A stretch of 64,000 nt of DNA from contig NC_083692.1 of the NCBI RefSeq assembly GCF_033118175.1, positions 17,480,501 to 17,544,500 on the forward strand. The letters are read 5' to 3'. This document shows positions 1 to 48,100 of the stretch, in pieces (positions within the stretch are counted from its first letter, which is position 1; each line of letters begins with the position of its first letter). Origin of the DNA: Dama dama. Its lineage: Eukaryota > Chordata > Mammalia > Artiodactyla > Cervidae. The notes below the pieces were generated by a model that saw only the letters and a list, made by a program, of their open reading frames with translations, searched no databases and was not told the DNA's origin. A program made the translations under genes and the position numbers.

Positions 1-199
1 GGTTTTTTCCTTATGAAACATTAGTTAGGCATTAGAAGCATAGCATGGTTTGACACTTAATAGGGAAATCTTATAGGTGATATTTATTTGTAATGATTTC
101 AGCTAAAGCTGTTCTACTGAAAAGTGGTCTAAAGACCATAGCTGACTGAAAATGATTTCTTTGAGCCCTTTTGCTTGTTTAAAAAAAAAAAAAAAGGCA

Positions 200-400
200 G
201 TATAGCCTATTTGTTAAAAAATAGACCCTGAACCCATATCCTAAGCTTCAGTACTTTTTAATCTCTATAATCTTGCACGGACTACTTAACTTCTCTGTGT
301 CTCAGCCTCCTCATCTTAAGTAAGTTTGCTAATAAGCAGTAGTTACCTCTTAGGGTTATTGTATTAAATGAATATGTAAAGCTCCAGCAACTTTAACATT
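200..400 (+). repeat. MIR-like SINE
   Basis: Contains the MIR core order: ACTACTTAACTTCTCTGTGT, CTCAGCCTCCTCATCT, then a stretch like GTTATTGTATTAAATGAATA. Diverged, so the boundaries are approximate. Confidence 0.55.
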
Positions 401-1350
401 TCTATTTTAAGGGAAAGTATACTATTTTACAGTAGTTCTTGATATGTAGCAAATTTTTGATAAATTTTGTACTAGCTGTTATCATTATTACCTAAGAGAA
501 CGCCCAAATCCCATTCTTGAGCTGCATGCTAAAATGGTCCAGGCATATTCTTCATTTAAATCTCTAAGAGAAAGCTCCTAGATTTGTCATTTATTTACTA
601 GGTTCTTGTGTATCCTGATTGTTTTCAACCCTAAATGTATGAGATTATATTAGAGATTTTTGAAGTAGCAGAAGCCTCTTAACTTCCTTTGTGGTTAGGA
701 GGAACTAGAACGGATGGTACATTTATTGAAACTTTTGAGTTACTAAATTGCAGAGGGGAAGAAGTTGTGAAACTTAACTAGGACTACAGTAAGTTATAGC
801 TGCGGATAGGAAATAAAGCAAACCATCATCATTTGCCATCTGTTACCTGATAATAAAAAGGAGAAGCAAATTCAGACTTAACTCTGAAGGAATGAGTTAG
901 TAAAGGGAGTAATAATTGGAAGCAATCTAGAGTCTACCCTAAATTTTGAGAAACCTTTTCAGTGTGAAGTGGAAAGAAAAAGAAGTTGATGGTGATATAT
1001 ACCTATTTTTGTAAAACATAACCTCACAGGTATAACCCAAATCTTCTAATAGACTGAGGAAGTTGTTACCAAAATATTGCAGATTCCTTTAATAGGAGTT
1101 TTGAAAAAGAAAGTCATCTGATTTTGAAGACTTTCAAAGTAATTTCATGAATTAGGGTACTAGAGAAATGGTCTTTACTTTTATCTTTTCTAAAAATGTT
1201 GTACTTCCCGTTTTCATACTGAGTCTCTTCTATTAGGAAGGGGAATCTTTGGAGAATATTTCAGATATAGTCCTTGACAGATGGGAAGTTTTTTACCCAT
1301 GTGAAGAGCTCGAAGGAAGAGGGGGGTATCTTTTCAAAGGAAGCAGAACG

Positions 1351-1540
1351 AGGTGGCTTGGTGGTAAAGAATCCGCCTGCCAGTGCAGGAGATGTGGGTT
1401 TGATATCTGGGTAGGGAAGATCCCCTGGAGGAAGAAATCCAACCCACTCCAGTATTCTTCCCTGGCGAAGTCCATGAACAGAGGAGCCTGGCAGGATACA
1501 GTCCATGGGGTCTCAGAGTCAGACATGACTGAGCATACAT
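1351..1540 (+). repeat. Bov-tA SINE
   Basis: tRNA-like head (GGTGGTAAAGAATCCGCCTG) followed by the Bov-A body (AGATCCCCTGGAG, CCACTCCAGTATTCTT, CAGTCCATGGGGTC). Ruminant-specific SINE inside a NEK9 intron. Confidence 0.9.
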
Positions 1541-1640
1541 GCACTCATGCAGAATCTTTCACTTGCTATGCCACCTGTTAAAATCCTAGTAGCTTTGATC
1601 TCTGTTAAGCAACTCAAACCTGTTTCTTATTTAATTGCAG

Positions 1641-36264
<34,624 letters not shown>

Positions 36265-38620
36265 TCTCCTGAGCTTGTCTAGCCTCCAGGAAACTAGGAT
36301 CCAAAGACCTTCACAGCACACTTACTGAACGCAGAGAGCGCTTTCCTGGCTTCATTCACTTGCAGACAAGGAGCGCGAGGCGGAGGTTCTGAAGCACTTT
36401 CCGTGTACACTTGGAGAGTAGCACTGCCTATTAGGATCTAGGAGTGGTTTTGTGTTGGAGAACGGAGGGCCCCATGGCCCTGGCTTTGTCCTCAGTGACT
36501 GCCATAGCAACAGCAGCTCTGTACCTCATCTGGTGATCCCACCTTTGAAGAGGAGACACAATGCTCACGTTCATTTTGCTGCTAGCAGCTTATATCCCAC
36601 TTATCATTTTCACCGTTAATTGGAAGCTGCCTTGGGAATTCAGTGCCAGGCATTGCACCTCTGGGTGGAGGAGGTTAAAGTGTAAAGCTGGAGGGGGCTG
36701 GAACCAGATATGGCCCATCCAGGGTCATCTGGAGAGTGGTGAAGTGTTCTAAGCCCTCTCAGGAGCCTTAGTCCAAGAAAGTATGTCTGGTGGAGTAAGT
36801 CTCCAGCTTGTTTTCAGAAAGTTGAATTACTTTGTGCAGCTGAATGCTTTAGGAGGAACAATGGGCTTAGATTGCTTTTCCTCTGAGAGTTGAGTGGAAC
36901 TTGTTCAGTGAGGAGCAGAGAAAGAAGGGCAGGCCCCTCCTCGTCACACAGCAGGGGTGTCAGGGTGGGATTTCCTAGCTTTGGGAAAGCCTTCTGAGAG
37001 ATGAGGCGTCTCGTAGAGAACTGAGTCCATGGGGCAGAGGGAATGGACTTTGGAGGAAACCATGAGGGGAGGTCCTCCTTAGCTGCCTCTGCTTGGTATC
37101 CTCGAGAGGACCTAGAGTGACTTGAGTCTTCTCCTCTGAGGAGGCTACTTGTGCCTCTACCTTCGTGGCTCTTAGGGTTCTAATCTTGACATCAGCAGCC
37201 CCAGCCACTCCCTTTCTGTATGTCTAGTCAGTATTTTTCCCCTTTTGGTGTTTTATCATATCAGTGAATCTGTATCATCTTTCCTACTTGAGTGGCCCAG
37301 AGCCAGCACCAAAACCTGGTAGTCCCTGAAGCCTGACAGAACAGGAGGAACCTACCAGTTTTTGAGAGGAATTTTGGCTGAGAGCTCCCTTCTGATCCCC
37401 GTGTCTTCATGTCATTGTAGACAGGAGCACGCCAGCTCTTCCAAAGAGAGCAAGTGTCCTAGAAACATTTGATGGTTTTACTTAAGGAGGCGAGCTTTGT
37501 TTCCAGCTCGCCTTTACATGAGCTGCCTTGATGACCGTCACATCCTACCTCCTTAGAAAGAGCTAAAATGATTTGTTTCATTTTCCGCAACCAACAAGTA
37601 AATGTTTGATATCTATTTAATATTTTGGAAGGACCTGTGCAATGGAAATTTTGCCATTTCCCTACAATTGGTGGTGTAAAGGCTGCTGCTCCAGGAAAAC
37701 CCCACAGCTGGGGATGGGCAACTCTACTCAATGGGATCTTCTTTGGTTTGATATTCCCATTGTTTTCTCAATTCTGGGAAGCCTAGTACAATGGTACTAA
37801 TGTAATCACTGAAGCCTTTTCTTAAAATAAGGGAAGGGGCCACCCCTGGATTAAAGTTACAAGTTCTGGGGACTTGGGGGGTTTGCAACAAACCCTAACA
37901 GTGGGTTTTGGTTCATCATGTAAATGTAACTTTTTTTTTTTTAAAGGACTGACTGGCCTTTCATGTTCCTGTATCCCTTATGCTCACCATCTCAGCAGGC
38001 CTGAGAGGCAGGGTCAGTTATGGTGTTAATCATGAGTATTGCTTGTGCCATGGAACTGAGGGACATGGGCACGTTGCTGAGACTGTGGGTGAAGGAGCAC
38101 TGAGGGAGGGTGGGAGCCCTGGCTCCGGAGGGGGAGTCGCTCTCCAGCAGTGGAACACTGGGGTCATCTGCTCTAGCATGTTCCCTTGGGAAGTCTTGGT
38201 TTGCTCTTAATCTGGATGAGAATCTAAGTTCTGTGCCTTAGAGACAATTTGCACTTTCCCAAATTGTGCCTGGGACAGCCACATGATTTTTCCCACCAAA
38301 AAGCTATGCAAACAGAAACCAGTTCATAGGTGGCAGCCACACATCAGATAAGAAGTGAAAGGTGAGGCAGCAAAAATGCCTTTAACTGGTTTTCTGTAGC
38401 TAATTTTAAATTGTGTCCTGTTTTTCTTCTTTATGTAGTGCTAGGTGTTTTAAGTTTTCCAGTAGTATTGCTTTTGCATTATAGTATAACCTGAGTTACT
38501 CCTTTGCTCTGACATTGTTGCTGAAGAATTAGCTTATTGTTAGCCAGATGTTTGAAAGGTTGAGGGTGGAGTGGTTTGGCATTTCTGTTTTAAATAAACA
38601 TTTCAACTCTCCATCAGTGC
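36265..38620 (+). other. NEK9: NEK9 3' UTR (end inferred)
   Basis: Repeat-free stretch after the NEK9 stop. AATAAA at 38593-38598 (TTTTAAATAAACATTTC) is the best polyadenylation signal. Further AATAAA sites lie near 38719 and at 39161-39166 and could serve longer forms. The cleavage point is inferred. Confidence 0.6.
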
Positions 38621-41250
38621 TATGCCTCAGTGAGCCTGCACATGGACCTTAGTCACTGGGGATCAAACACACAGACTCCAGGCCTTCGTGAATCTTTGAT
38701 TCAGTAAGTCTTTATATAAATAAATAAATGCAAGGGGCATTTGCAAAGAAATAGTCTTTGCTTCTTTCCAATTTGTTTTTCTTGGTAATAGAATCATTTT
38801 TGCTGCTACAACTTTCTTCCCCCAACCCCCAAACTTCTAAAATATAGTGCTTTAAAGCGCAGAAGGAAAAAAACATGAGCCATTAAAAGACGAAGGGTGA
38901 TGTCTTGTACTTATCTCCTCAGTCTTAGTGGGCTTTTTCAAGTGATACTGCCAGTTTATGTTTATAAAACTGTTTTCCCTCAAAAAGGCTGAACTGTATT
39001 TGGTCTCCCTGACATAGCACAGCCAAGTTATAACTTCTCTTGGCTGAACACTTCACTAAAGTTAAAAGCAAGAACAGACCTAAACTCACATTTCATTTGA
39101 TTTTGCCATATATTTGGAAACATTCATAATAGAACAACTCTGGTGCAAGGATGTATTGTAAATAAATTATTTCAAATGAGCATCCCTGGGCCTCCAAAGT
39201 AGTATTATTCATGATAGTGTCAGGGCAGAGTTGCTGTAGTCAGGACTGCAAAACGTGTTCCTTCCAGCCACAAAGCAAAAAATCATTTATCACTGCAGTG
39301 ATTAACCATAGAGATAATTTAGTGGTTCATGCTGATCATTAAATCTCAGAATCATGAACATTAAGGAGGAACACACTATATCATTTCTCTGCTACCTCCT
39401 GTGTAGCTGTGAAAAGTGACAAATTGATGACCTACAGCAAATGTTGGCCAAAGGTGAGGTGTTGCATTCAACAGACTGCTGTTAATACTGTCTCAGCGTG
39501 TCTGCATATACTTTTCAACGAAGTGAGTCTTACTGTGAGATTTTTTTCCCATTGCTTAACCTTTTGAACTTTAAAAATTTATAGCGTCTACTTACTAAAG
39601 GTTCTTGGATACAGTAGTATAACACAGAGACATTAACAAGCAGCATTTATTTATCCTCTGTCATCCTCTGCTATCCAGGAAGAGACTTAGAAAAAGTGTT
39701 CTTACTTCTTCCCAAAGATCCAATCAAGCTAAATTTAAAAGGCTAATGGATATTCCTGTTGTAATCAAGGCCTAAACATTTTGAGATGGAAGGGAACACT
39801 AGGGCATTGACTATTGTTTATCTCTCTAGCAGCATAAGAAAGTGCTCCCCACACACACATTCCTTCTCCCTGGAGGCCCCGGCCTGTGACCTTGTAACAT
39901 CATCCAGGGGTCCTGACCAGACAGACAAGGCAAGGGACGGGTGCTGGTGCTCTCTCTGCTCCGCCCCGTCTGGAAGGAGCAGCTGGTTCTGAACCCCAGT
40001 CGGTGCTGAGCAGAGCTGCAGGCCCAGGGTTTCCAGAACTTCCAGTTTTTCAAAAGATGCTCCATATCACCGTTTTTAAATGTCAGATTATACTTTTAAT
40101 GCTGTGTCAGTCAAAACACACCTGTGAAGCAAAGCAGTCCACAGGCTACCACTTTGTGACCTTGGCCACCACTCATTCTCATCATCTATTGCTTTTACCG
40201 TCAAGTGTGAAACCTAAAAGTGGGTACCTTGTTAAACTTGCCAGGGAACTGTATATATTGGGTTAAATATCCGGTGTTTCTCTGTGAGGTTTCTTGAAAT
40301 GACCAACCAGAGGCCCCGTTATGTTATACCTCTTTTTCTTTGTAACAGGAAAAGCATAAAGCATTATATGCTGTTTTTTAAAATATATATGATTTTGTTT
40401 TCAGCCCAGTGTCCAGCAGCTTCACAGCTAATGCCTTAAAGATGGGCATATCAAATTGGTCTGATCTGTTGGCCCAGCCACTTGGCGGAAGCTGCAGAGG
40501 AAACGGAACAAGAGTGAGCGGCCGCCTGTAGTTAGAAAACATGGCTTTATGGTCTGCACAGCGCCCTTTGCCTGGACCAGCTTCGTTGACTTTTCTCCAG
40601 TATTTTAAACTAACAGTTTAAGTAATGCTCTCAGGACAGTAATCTTATTAGTATTTCAGATCTGTTATGCTCACTTCATTGTACCTGAACTGATATTTCC
40701 CCCATCAGACACTGCCTTATCACTTCTCCTGTTTGACAAGTCTGAAAGTGAAGTCACTCAGTCGTGTCCAACTCTTTGCGACCCCATGGACTGTAGTCTA
40801 CCAGGCTCCTCTGTCCATAGGATTTTCCAGGCAAGAATACTGGAGTGGGTTGCCATTTTCTTCTCCACTGACAAGTCTAGGACTCACTGATTTTATGATT
40901 TAAATTCCCCAAACCTATTTTTTCAATGCCTAATTATGAAGGTTACTTGCAGTAGGCACGATTCTGCTGAGAAAATTTTAGATCTAGCATCTTCTCCTTC
41001 AAAGTTTACTTTCTTGAAGAGACGTTTACTGTGATATAATCAGTACAGACATGTGACACTGAAATGTCCCAGCTTGCTTTGAGGGTATATTTTGCTGCGT
41101 CATTTTAAAAGTCATCAAACCAAACTGATTTGAAAACAGAGTGCTAGCAGCAGCTGAAACGAAAGTTCCTTCCTTTTTTTTTTTTTTTTGACATATGAAA
41201 TCCATTAGAAAAGAGACACAGTGTGCTTTCCCCCATCCCTACCCTGTAAA
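38621..41250. other. intergenic gap between NEK9 and ZC2HC1C
   Basis: About 2.6 kb between the convergent 3' ends. Apart from one truncated Bov-A SINE at 40744-40868 I see no repeat or coding frame of interest. Part of it may be a longer NEK9 3' UTR ending at the AATAAA at 39161. Confidence 0.5.
40744..40868 (-). repeat. truncated Bov-A SINE with 10-bp TSD
   Basis: Only the Bov-A body is present (GTCGTGTCCAACTCTTTGCG to ACTGGAGTGGGTTGCC). It is flanked by TGACAAGTCT at 40734-40743 and 40869-40878. Confidence 0.9.
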
Positions 41251-41254
41251 GTAC

Positions 41255-41865
41255 ATAAAGATGAGGTTCCCTTTATTACACAGCCCAGCATGGGGAGGGT
41301 TTAGGACATACTGGCGCCCTAACCTGACATACTTGCATTGACTTTCTGCCAGGAGCATGTACCAGGGAGGTCATTTGCCTTAGAGCAGAAGTGTATTTTT
41401 TATAAGAGATGCCATGCATGATCCTGTGACACCAGTGAGCCAACTTCTTACAAGAACAAGAAGAGTTAACCGGAACCACAGACATACATGCAGAGGCAGT
41501 GGCAAGAAGGCACAACAAATGCAGGCACTTAAACTAGCACAAACCACAATCAGGCTGGTGAGAAGAGAGCTTTAATGTAGCCTGCTCACTGCTTTCAAGT
41601 TTCTTCAGCCATCAGTTCTCAGAGCAATTACATCAGGCACATCAGCCGGAGGTGGGGATTTAATGGGAAGCTGAGGCCTCCTTTTGCATCTTGCTGCTTA
41701 GCAATGGGTCTCTCTTTCTTCACTGATCTCAGCTCTGCAGGCAGATCTGGGATATGTAAAAGTTTTAGTTCTTTCTGCTCTGCATCAAATTACTCTACTC
41801 CTACTTACTGCTCGAGAGAAGCAGAAGCCTTCTGGACCATCGAGGAGGTTTCCACTGTTGTCTGC
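41255..41865 (-). other. ZC2HC1C: ZC2HC1C 3' UTR (end inferred)
   Basis: A minus-strand AATAAA (TTTATT on + at 41272-41277) and a weaker ATTAAA (TTTAAT on + at 41571-41576) give two possible ends. Confidence 0.55.
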
Positions 41866-42129
41866 TCAATTGTAGTGCTTTCTTGGAGGCGGAGGACGGT
41901 TCTTGATGGTCTTACACTTGGGGATGTGCCGCTCTGCCACCTTGGGAGCAAAGTGGCGGCTACAGTGAGGGCACTGAATATAGTCTGGATTTTCTACAGG
42001 CAGGATGGGAGGCAGGTCTGAGGGGTTTCCACCTTTGGCAATCACCTGCTGGAACTCTCGAGCCTGACGGAGGGTACGGATGAAGGATTCATGCTTCTGT
42101 CTCCAGTTGCTCTTCCAAGGAGGTTTGGC
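41866..42129 (-). CDS. ZC2HC1C: ZC2HC1C coding exon 2
   Basis: 88 codons including the stop, starting AKPPWKSNWRQKHESFIRTL, with finger 2 and TGA at 41868-41866. The acceptor is CAACTTACAG. This exon has no ATG-initiated frame of its own; it is found from the splice site, the phase and the zinc finger. Confidence 0.93.
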   Translation of the reverse strand, partial: AKPPWKSNWRQKHESFIRTLRQAREFQQVIAKGGNPSDLPPILPVENPDYIQCPHCSRHFAPKVAERHIPKCKTIKNRPPPPRKHYN

Positions 42130-45100
42130 CTGTAAGTTGAAGAAAGACTAATCATTTAACTTGGTGTCTAGGTCATCCCTTTCCTGAGTCTCCGTTAGAA
42201 TTATAGTAAGGAAGTTAAAAGGGTGTTAATACACAAGGTCAAAGAGAACAGGAAAGGAGCAACAATAACTGACTTGCCAGAGTGGAGATACTTAAACCTA
42301 AAGGCCTGCAAAGGCAAATATCACTGAGAGGCAAGCTGGTTTTCCCTGAGAAGCTTAATGCTTGGAAATACAGGTAGTGGAAGGGGGGAGGTATAGGGCT
42401 GAGAATAGGCTGGCTCACATGGCTCCTCTCCACCTTGCAAATCCAAGGGCCCAGCACTTCCGACACCCTCTCTGGAGAAATTGAACCAGACAGGTTTCAG
42501 ACTCAGGATATCCAGGTACAATGGAGAACAGGGTTATCTAGGAGCTGAAATGGGATTAAGGGCAAGTTGTACATGATATACTGTGTCCCCCACCATCCTC
42601 CAGAGTACCAGGCACACTGGCACCCTCATAGGAGACGAGATTTCTCTGGATGCATCAAGCAGTTGATAGAGAAGTTGAAATGCTGACTCTGAGCAACCGC
42701 ACTTAACAGGCTCACTGTTTGATAACCCTAATATGAAAGCCCTCAGTCAACAAGCCCCACTTATGCTTGAATATGAGTGGACAGACAAGGATCACTAGAC
42801 ATTTGAGTAAAGCTCTGACTTTAAACTTTCCTGACTTCAGACTATACTACAAAACTACAGTCATCAAGACAGTATGGTACTGGCAGAAAAACAGAAATTT
42901 AGACCAATGGTACAAGATAAAAAGCCCAGAGATAAACCCATGCACCTATGGGCACCTTATTTTTGACACAGGATGCAAGAATATACAATGAAGAAAAGAC
43001 AGTCTTGTCAGTGGTGCTGGGAAAACAAGACAGCTACGTGTAAAAGAATGAAATTAGAATACTTCCTACCACCATACACGAAGATAAACTCAAAACGGAT
43101 TAAAGATCTAAATGTAAGACCAGAAACTATAAAACTCAGAGAGAAAAAAAGCAGAATACACTGACATAAATCACAGCAAGATCCTTTATGACCCACCTAC
43201 AGTAATGGAAATAAACAAAGGAGGTCTAATTAAACTTAAAAGCTTTTGCACAGCAAAAGAAACTATAAACAAGATGAAAAGATAATCCCTCAGAATGGAA
43301 AAAAATTAGTTATAAATGAAGCAACTGACAAAGGATTAACCTCCAAAATATACAAGCAGCTCAGGCAGCTTAATATTAGAAAAATAAACAACTCAATCAA
43401 AAATGGGTAGAAGATGTAAACAGATATTTCTCCAAAGAAGACAGATGGCTAATAAACACATGATAAATTTGCTCAACATTGCTTATTACAGAAATGCAAA
43501 TCAAAACTACAACATATCACTTCACACTGGTCAGAATGCTCTATCTCTGTGTTCAGTCATATCCAACTCTGCAACCCCATTAACTGTAGCCTGCCAGGCT
43601 CCTCTGTCCATGGGATTTTCCAGGAAAGAATACTGAAGTGGATTGCCATTTCCTCCTCCAGGGGATCTTTCCAACCCACAGATTGAACGGAGGTCTCCTG
43701 CATACGCAGGCATATTCTTTACCACTGAGCTTACCTGGAAAGCCAGAATGGCCATCATCAAAAAAATCTACAAACAATAAATGCTAGAGGAGGTATGCAA
43801 AAAAGGGAATCCTCCTGTACTGTGGTGGGAATGTAAATTGATACAGCCACTAGGGAGAACAGTTTGGAGATTTCTTTAAAAACTAGGAATAAAATTACCA
43901 TATGACCCAGCAATCCCACTACTGGGCCTATGTACCCTGAGAAAACCACAATTCTAAAAGATACATGTATCCTAGTGTTCAGTGCAGCACTATTTACAGT
44001 GGCCAGGACATCTAGGCCAGGAAGCAACCTAGATGTCCCATCAACAGATGAATGGATAAAGAAATTGTGGTACATATATACAATGGAATATTTCTCTGCC
44101 ATAAAAAGGAACAAATTTGAGTCGGTTATAGTGAGGTGGATGAACCCAGAGCCTGTTATACAGAGTGAAGCAACTCAGAAAAACAAATATTGCATATTAA
44201 CACATATGTGGAATCTAGAAAAATGGTACTGACGAACCTATTTGTAGGACAGCAGTACAGACGCAGACATAGTGAACAGACTCGTGGACAAAGTGGGGGA
44301 AGGAGAGGGTGGGAAAAGAAGAGAGCAGCACTGAGACACACGCACTGCCACGTGTAACACAGAAAGCCAGCGGCTTCTGCTGAAGGATGCAGAGGGCCTA
44401 GCCGGGTGCTCTGTGACAGCCTAGCTGGGCTGATGAGGTGGGAGGTACGGGGAAGATTCAAGAGGCAGGCTGTGGCTGACTCACGCTGATGCATGGCAGA
44501 AACCAGCACAATACTGTAAAGCAATTATCCTCCAATTAAAAATAAATTTTATTTAAAAGTCATAATATCAACAAATGAGTATTAGAAGAGATTTTGTCTG
44601 TGAAATGAGAATATATATATTATGAAAAAGTAATGAGAAAACCAGAAGTAACTATTATATATTAATACTGTGATAACTAAAAAACAGCTGTTGTAAATAA
44701 TGTCAGAAAAATTACTCAGAATGGGAAAAAGGAATTAAAATGGAAGGTAGAAAACATCAGAAAATTAGAAAGCCAATCTAGAAAATCCAACACCAACCAA
44801 TAGGAGTTCCAAAAAACAGGACAAGGAGGAAATTATTAAATAAATAAGACACTAAGCAGTCCTAGAAATAAAGGTCCCTACCCTTGAGATTGAAATGGCC
44901 TACGCACTACCCAACACAATCACTATAGAATTTCATATTAAAGAGAGAATCCTATAAACTTGGATAAAAAGCAAAAATATATAGATTTCATATAATGGAG
45001 AAGGAAACAAAAGGGCATCAGATTTCTCAACAGTAACACAGGATGCTAAAAGCTAGTAGTAAACTATCATAAAAGTTCTAACAGAAAATAATTTCCACCT

Positions 45101-48100
45101 CGAATTCTCTACCTGGCCAATTCATCAGTCAAAAATAAGACTATTGTATAGATATTTTCATTCATCCCATGACAAGAAAAAAAAAAAAAAAAAACATGCC
45201 TCCATTCACCTTTTTAATAAGCCTCTCCAAAGCAAGGAGTCAAGCAAAAAAAAGGAAGACACAAGGTGCTGGGAACAGAAGAGAAGCAAAGAGAAGGTTC
45301 AAGACAACAGGTCTGCACCAGGCCTGGGGAAGAACCAGTCTGGACTGGAGCAGGAAGGAAAAAATGGGAGGGAGGTTTCAGAATGAAAAAGTCAAATGGA
45401 TAGACAATGAGAAGTGTTTGAGCAGTTACAAAAACATTAACCGGTGTCTGAACCTGGGAGGACCATTTAGGGGGAAAAAAACATTTGAGATAGGTATGTA
45501 GGAAACCAAACAAATTAAAACATGAGTCAATTATTAACTCAGTACATGTGGGCAGGGGCAGATTCTGTTCACTGAACAGTGAGCAAAATTTATGTAATTA
45601 TTATCACATAAATAGCTGACTACTGGTTTAACCCAAAATTGTGATTTCACTACAACAGAAGGACAGAAGTGGGAGCAGAGGGGATATGAACCCACAGTGT
45701 CCATAAGTGGAGGTGAACAGATCATGTGCAAAACTGATAAATCAAGAAAATAAGTATATTAGAAATAGACATTCCAGAAGAGTCACCTATCAGAACTGCC
45801 TGTGGGGGACAAATGAAAGGTGAGAGAGGGATGAGGCAGAAGACTGTTGATCTGCACTACAGGTCACTTAGCAATACGTGATTTTTTAAATGTATTCAAA
45901 TTCATATTAGATGAAATTCATGTTAGATGAAAATAAAATTAATATTAAAAAGAAGGGGAAAAAAGGCAAGTAGCTACTTGGTGATGAATACAGGGAGAGA
46001 TGTTATCAAAAGGAAAGGAAGGATCCATCAGGAGAGTCTTACTGAAAGAGACAAGAGAATCAGTGTTAGAGATGGTATCTAGCAACCTTTAGAATTAAGG
46101 GAAAGTTCCTCAACCATATGATACTCACACTTTAATTCTTCATTGTACTGAAGTTCAATTAACACTTATGAATCACAAAGCACAAAGATGTACTCTCTTA
46201 CACTCAAATGCACGATGTACAGTAGAGAGACCAGAAGTACGAGTCTATTGGAAATTATGTGAATAATAAAGGAGAGGAGAAAAACCATCTATTCTTGTGA
46301 GTACACAGAAGGAATGACAGACACAAACCACTCAGCTTGCAGAGGCACCAAGCTTTGGGAAAAGACTCAGGACAGTCAAGGAGGGGAGTGCATCTCAATC
46401 AAGATACTTTCTGCTATGGTATCCTCAACACAACATGTTTCCTCAAACAAGTTTCCACAAAGCCAGGGCATCTAATCTCAGAAATCCAGTTGTTTTGCTT
46501 CATTGCTATGCTATTTGGGAATTTAAGAAATACAAGATTCTTTTTGGCTCTGGCCAGAAATAAACCACTGCAGTGGGACAAAGAATTCCCCAGTGGATTA
46601 TTGGGTTGACCAGAAAGAAAACAGGAAAGAACAGGAACCTGTGATCATATCATTACCTGCAAGAGCAAAATGTTGACTTCTCATTGGCAACAGGATTTCA
46701 GGGAGATCATCGATAAACATAGAAATGACTTTCTTGTAGTCATTTCCCATGCTAAAAGAAATAACTCTTAACTGCAAAAAACATGTCTTAACAGCCATTA
46801 CATAAATGTGAGTTTTTAAAGGCCCCACAAATAAACACATAAACTATAAACTGCCAATGGACAAGAAGTGCTAGCGCAGCAGTGGGGAGGGTTGGAAGGA
46901 AATGAATAATGCTTTCAGAGTTTAGAGACAGGGCTTTGCGATCATGTGGTCTAGGCTTTCCCACATTTTGGTCATTTGCAGACCACTTTCACTTTATCCT
47001 CCTTACTATTTTTCTTTAAAGTCAATATTCCTAGAAATCAAGGGCTTGTTTTGGTTTACTTGCCTAATACACATTAAAATTACTAAAGTAAAAAATGTTT
47101 GTCAGCATGCCATACTTTGAGAAACACTTATTTACAATCCCAGTGGTGTAACCTTGACAAGGTATAACCAGACAATCTTCTCCTGATCTGACTGTCCACA
47201 TGTGCTTGTGAAGTTCTCCCAAACGTATGGAAGTGTCTTGAAGTCACTTTTTACAACCTAGTTATTCTATAGTTAGGAATGTTCACCAAAAATAAAGTCT
47301 GCTATCCCAGAAAAAAAATCACCCCTAGGCATATATCTGAAGAAAACCATAATTCAAAAAGATACACACAACCCAGTGTTCACAGCAGTACTATTTACAA
47401 TAGCCAAGACACGGAAGCAATCTAAATGTCCATCAACAGAGCAGTGGATAAAGATGCAGTACATATACACAATGGGATATTGCTCAGCCATAAAAAAAGG
47501 ATGAAATAATGCCATCTGTAGCAATACGGATGGACCTAGAGATTGTCACACTGAGTGAAGAGAAAGCCAAATATCATGTGATATCACTCATGTGTGGAAA
47601 TTTTTTTTAAAATGGTACAAATGTGCTTGTTTGCAGAACAGAAATAAGAGTCATGGATGTAGGGAACAGACTTGTGGTTGCCAAGGAGGAGTTGGGGGTG
47701 GTATAAATTGGGAGATTAGGATTGAGATATACACACTACTGTATATAAAATAGATAATAAGGACCTGCAGTACAGCACAGGAAACTCAATACTCTGCAAT
47801 GACCTATCTAAAGATGAGTGTGTGTGTATAGACATAGAGATATACCTATATGTGACTGATTCACTTTGCTATACACCTGAAACTAATATAACATTGTAAA
47901 TCAACTATACTCCAATAAAAATTATTTAAAAAATAAAGTCCTCCACCTTTAGATTGTTTATACTCTAAATGGGGAGAAAAAGAATTCCAAACTTAATCAT
48001 GTGTTTCATGTATATCAAAATTAGCCAAACTTGGAAAAGTAGATAGAGTTCCAGGAGTGGTAACAAGTCCTAATTTGGGGTGATGGCAGAATATATTATA

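Larger units (their letters stand above)
1..1640 (+). other. NEK9 intron, left edge of window
   Basis: Intronic sequence with no coding signal. It holds a diverged MIR-like SINE at about 200-400 and a Bov-tA SINE at about 1351-1540. Confidence 0.8.

Noticed and set aside
46598..46840. Possible mariner end (TTATTGGGTTGACCAG)
   Set aside because: Only a short match; no second terminal repeat found.
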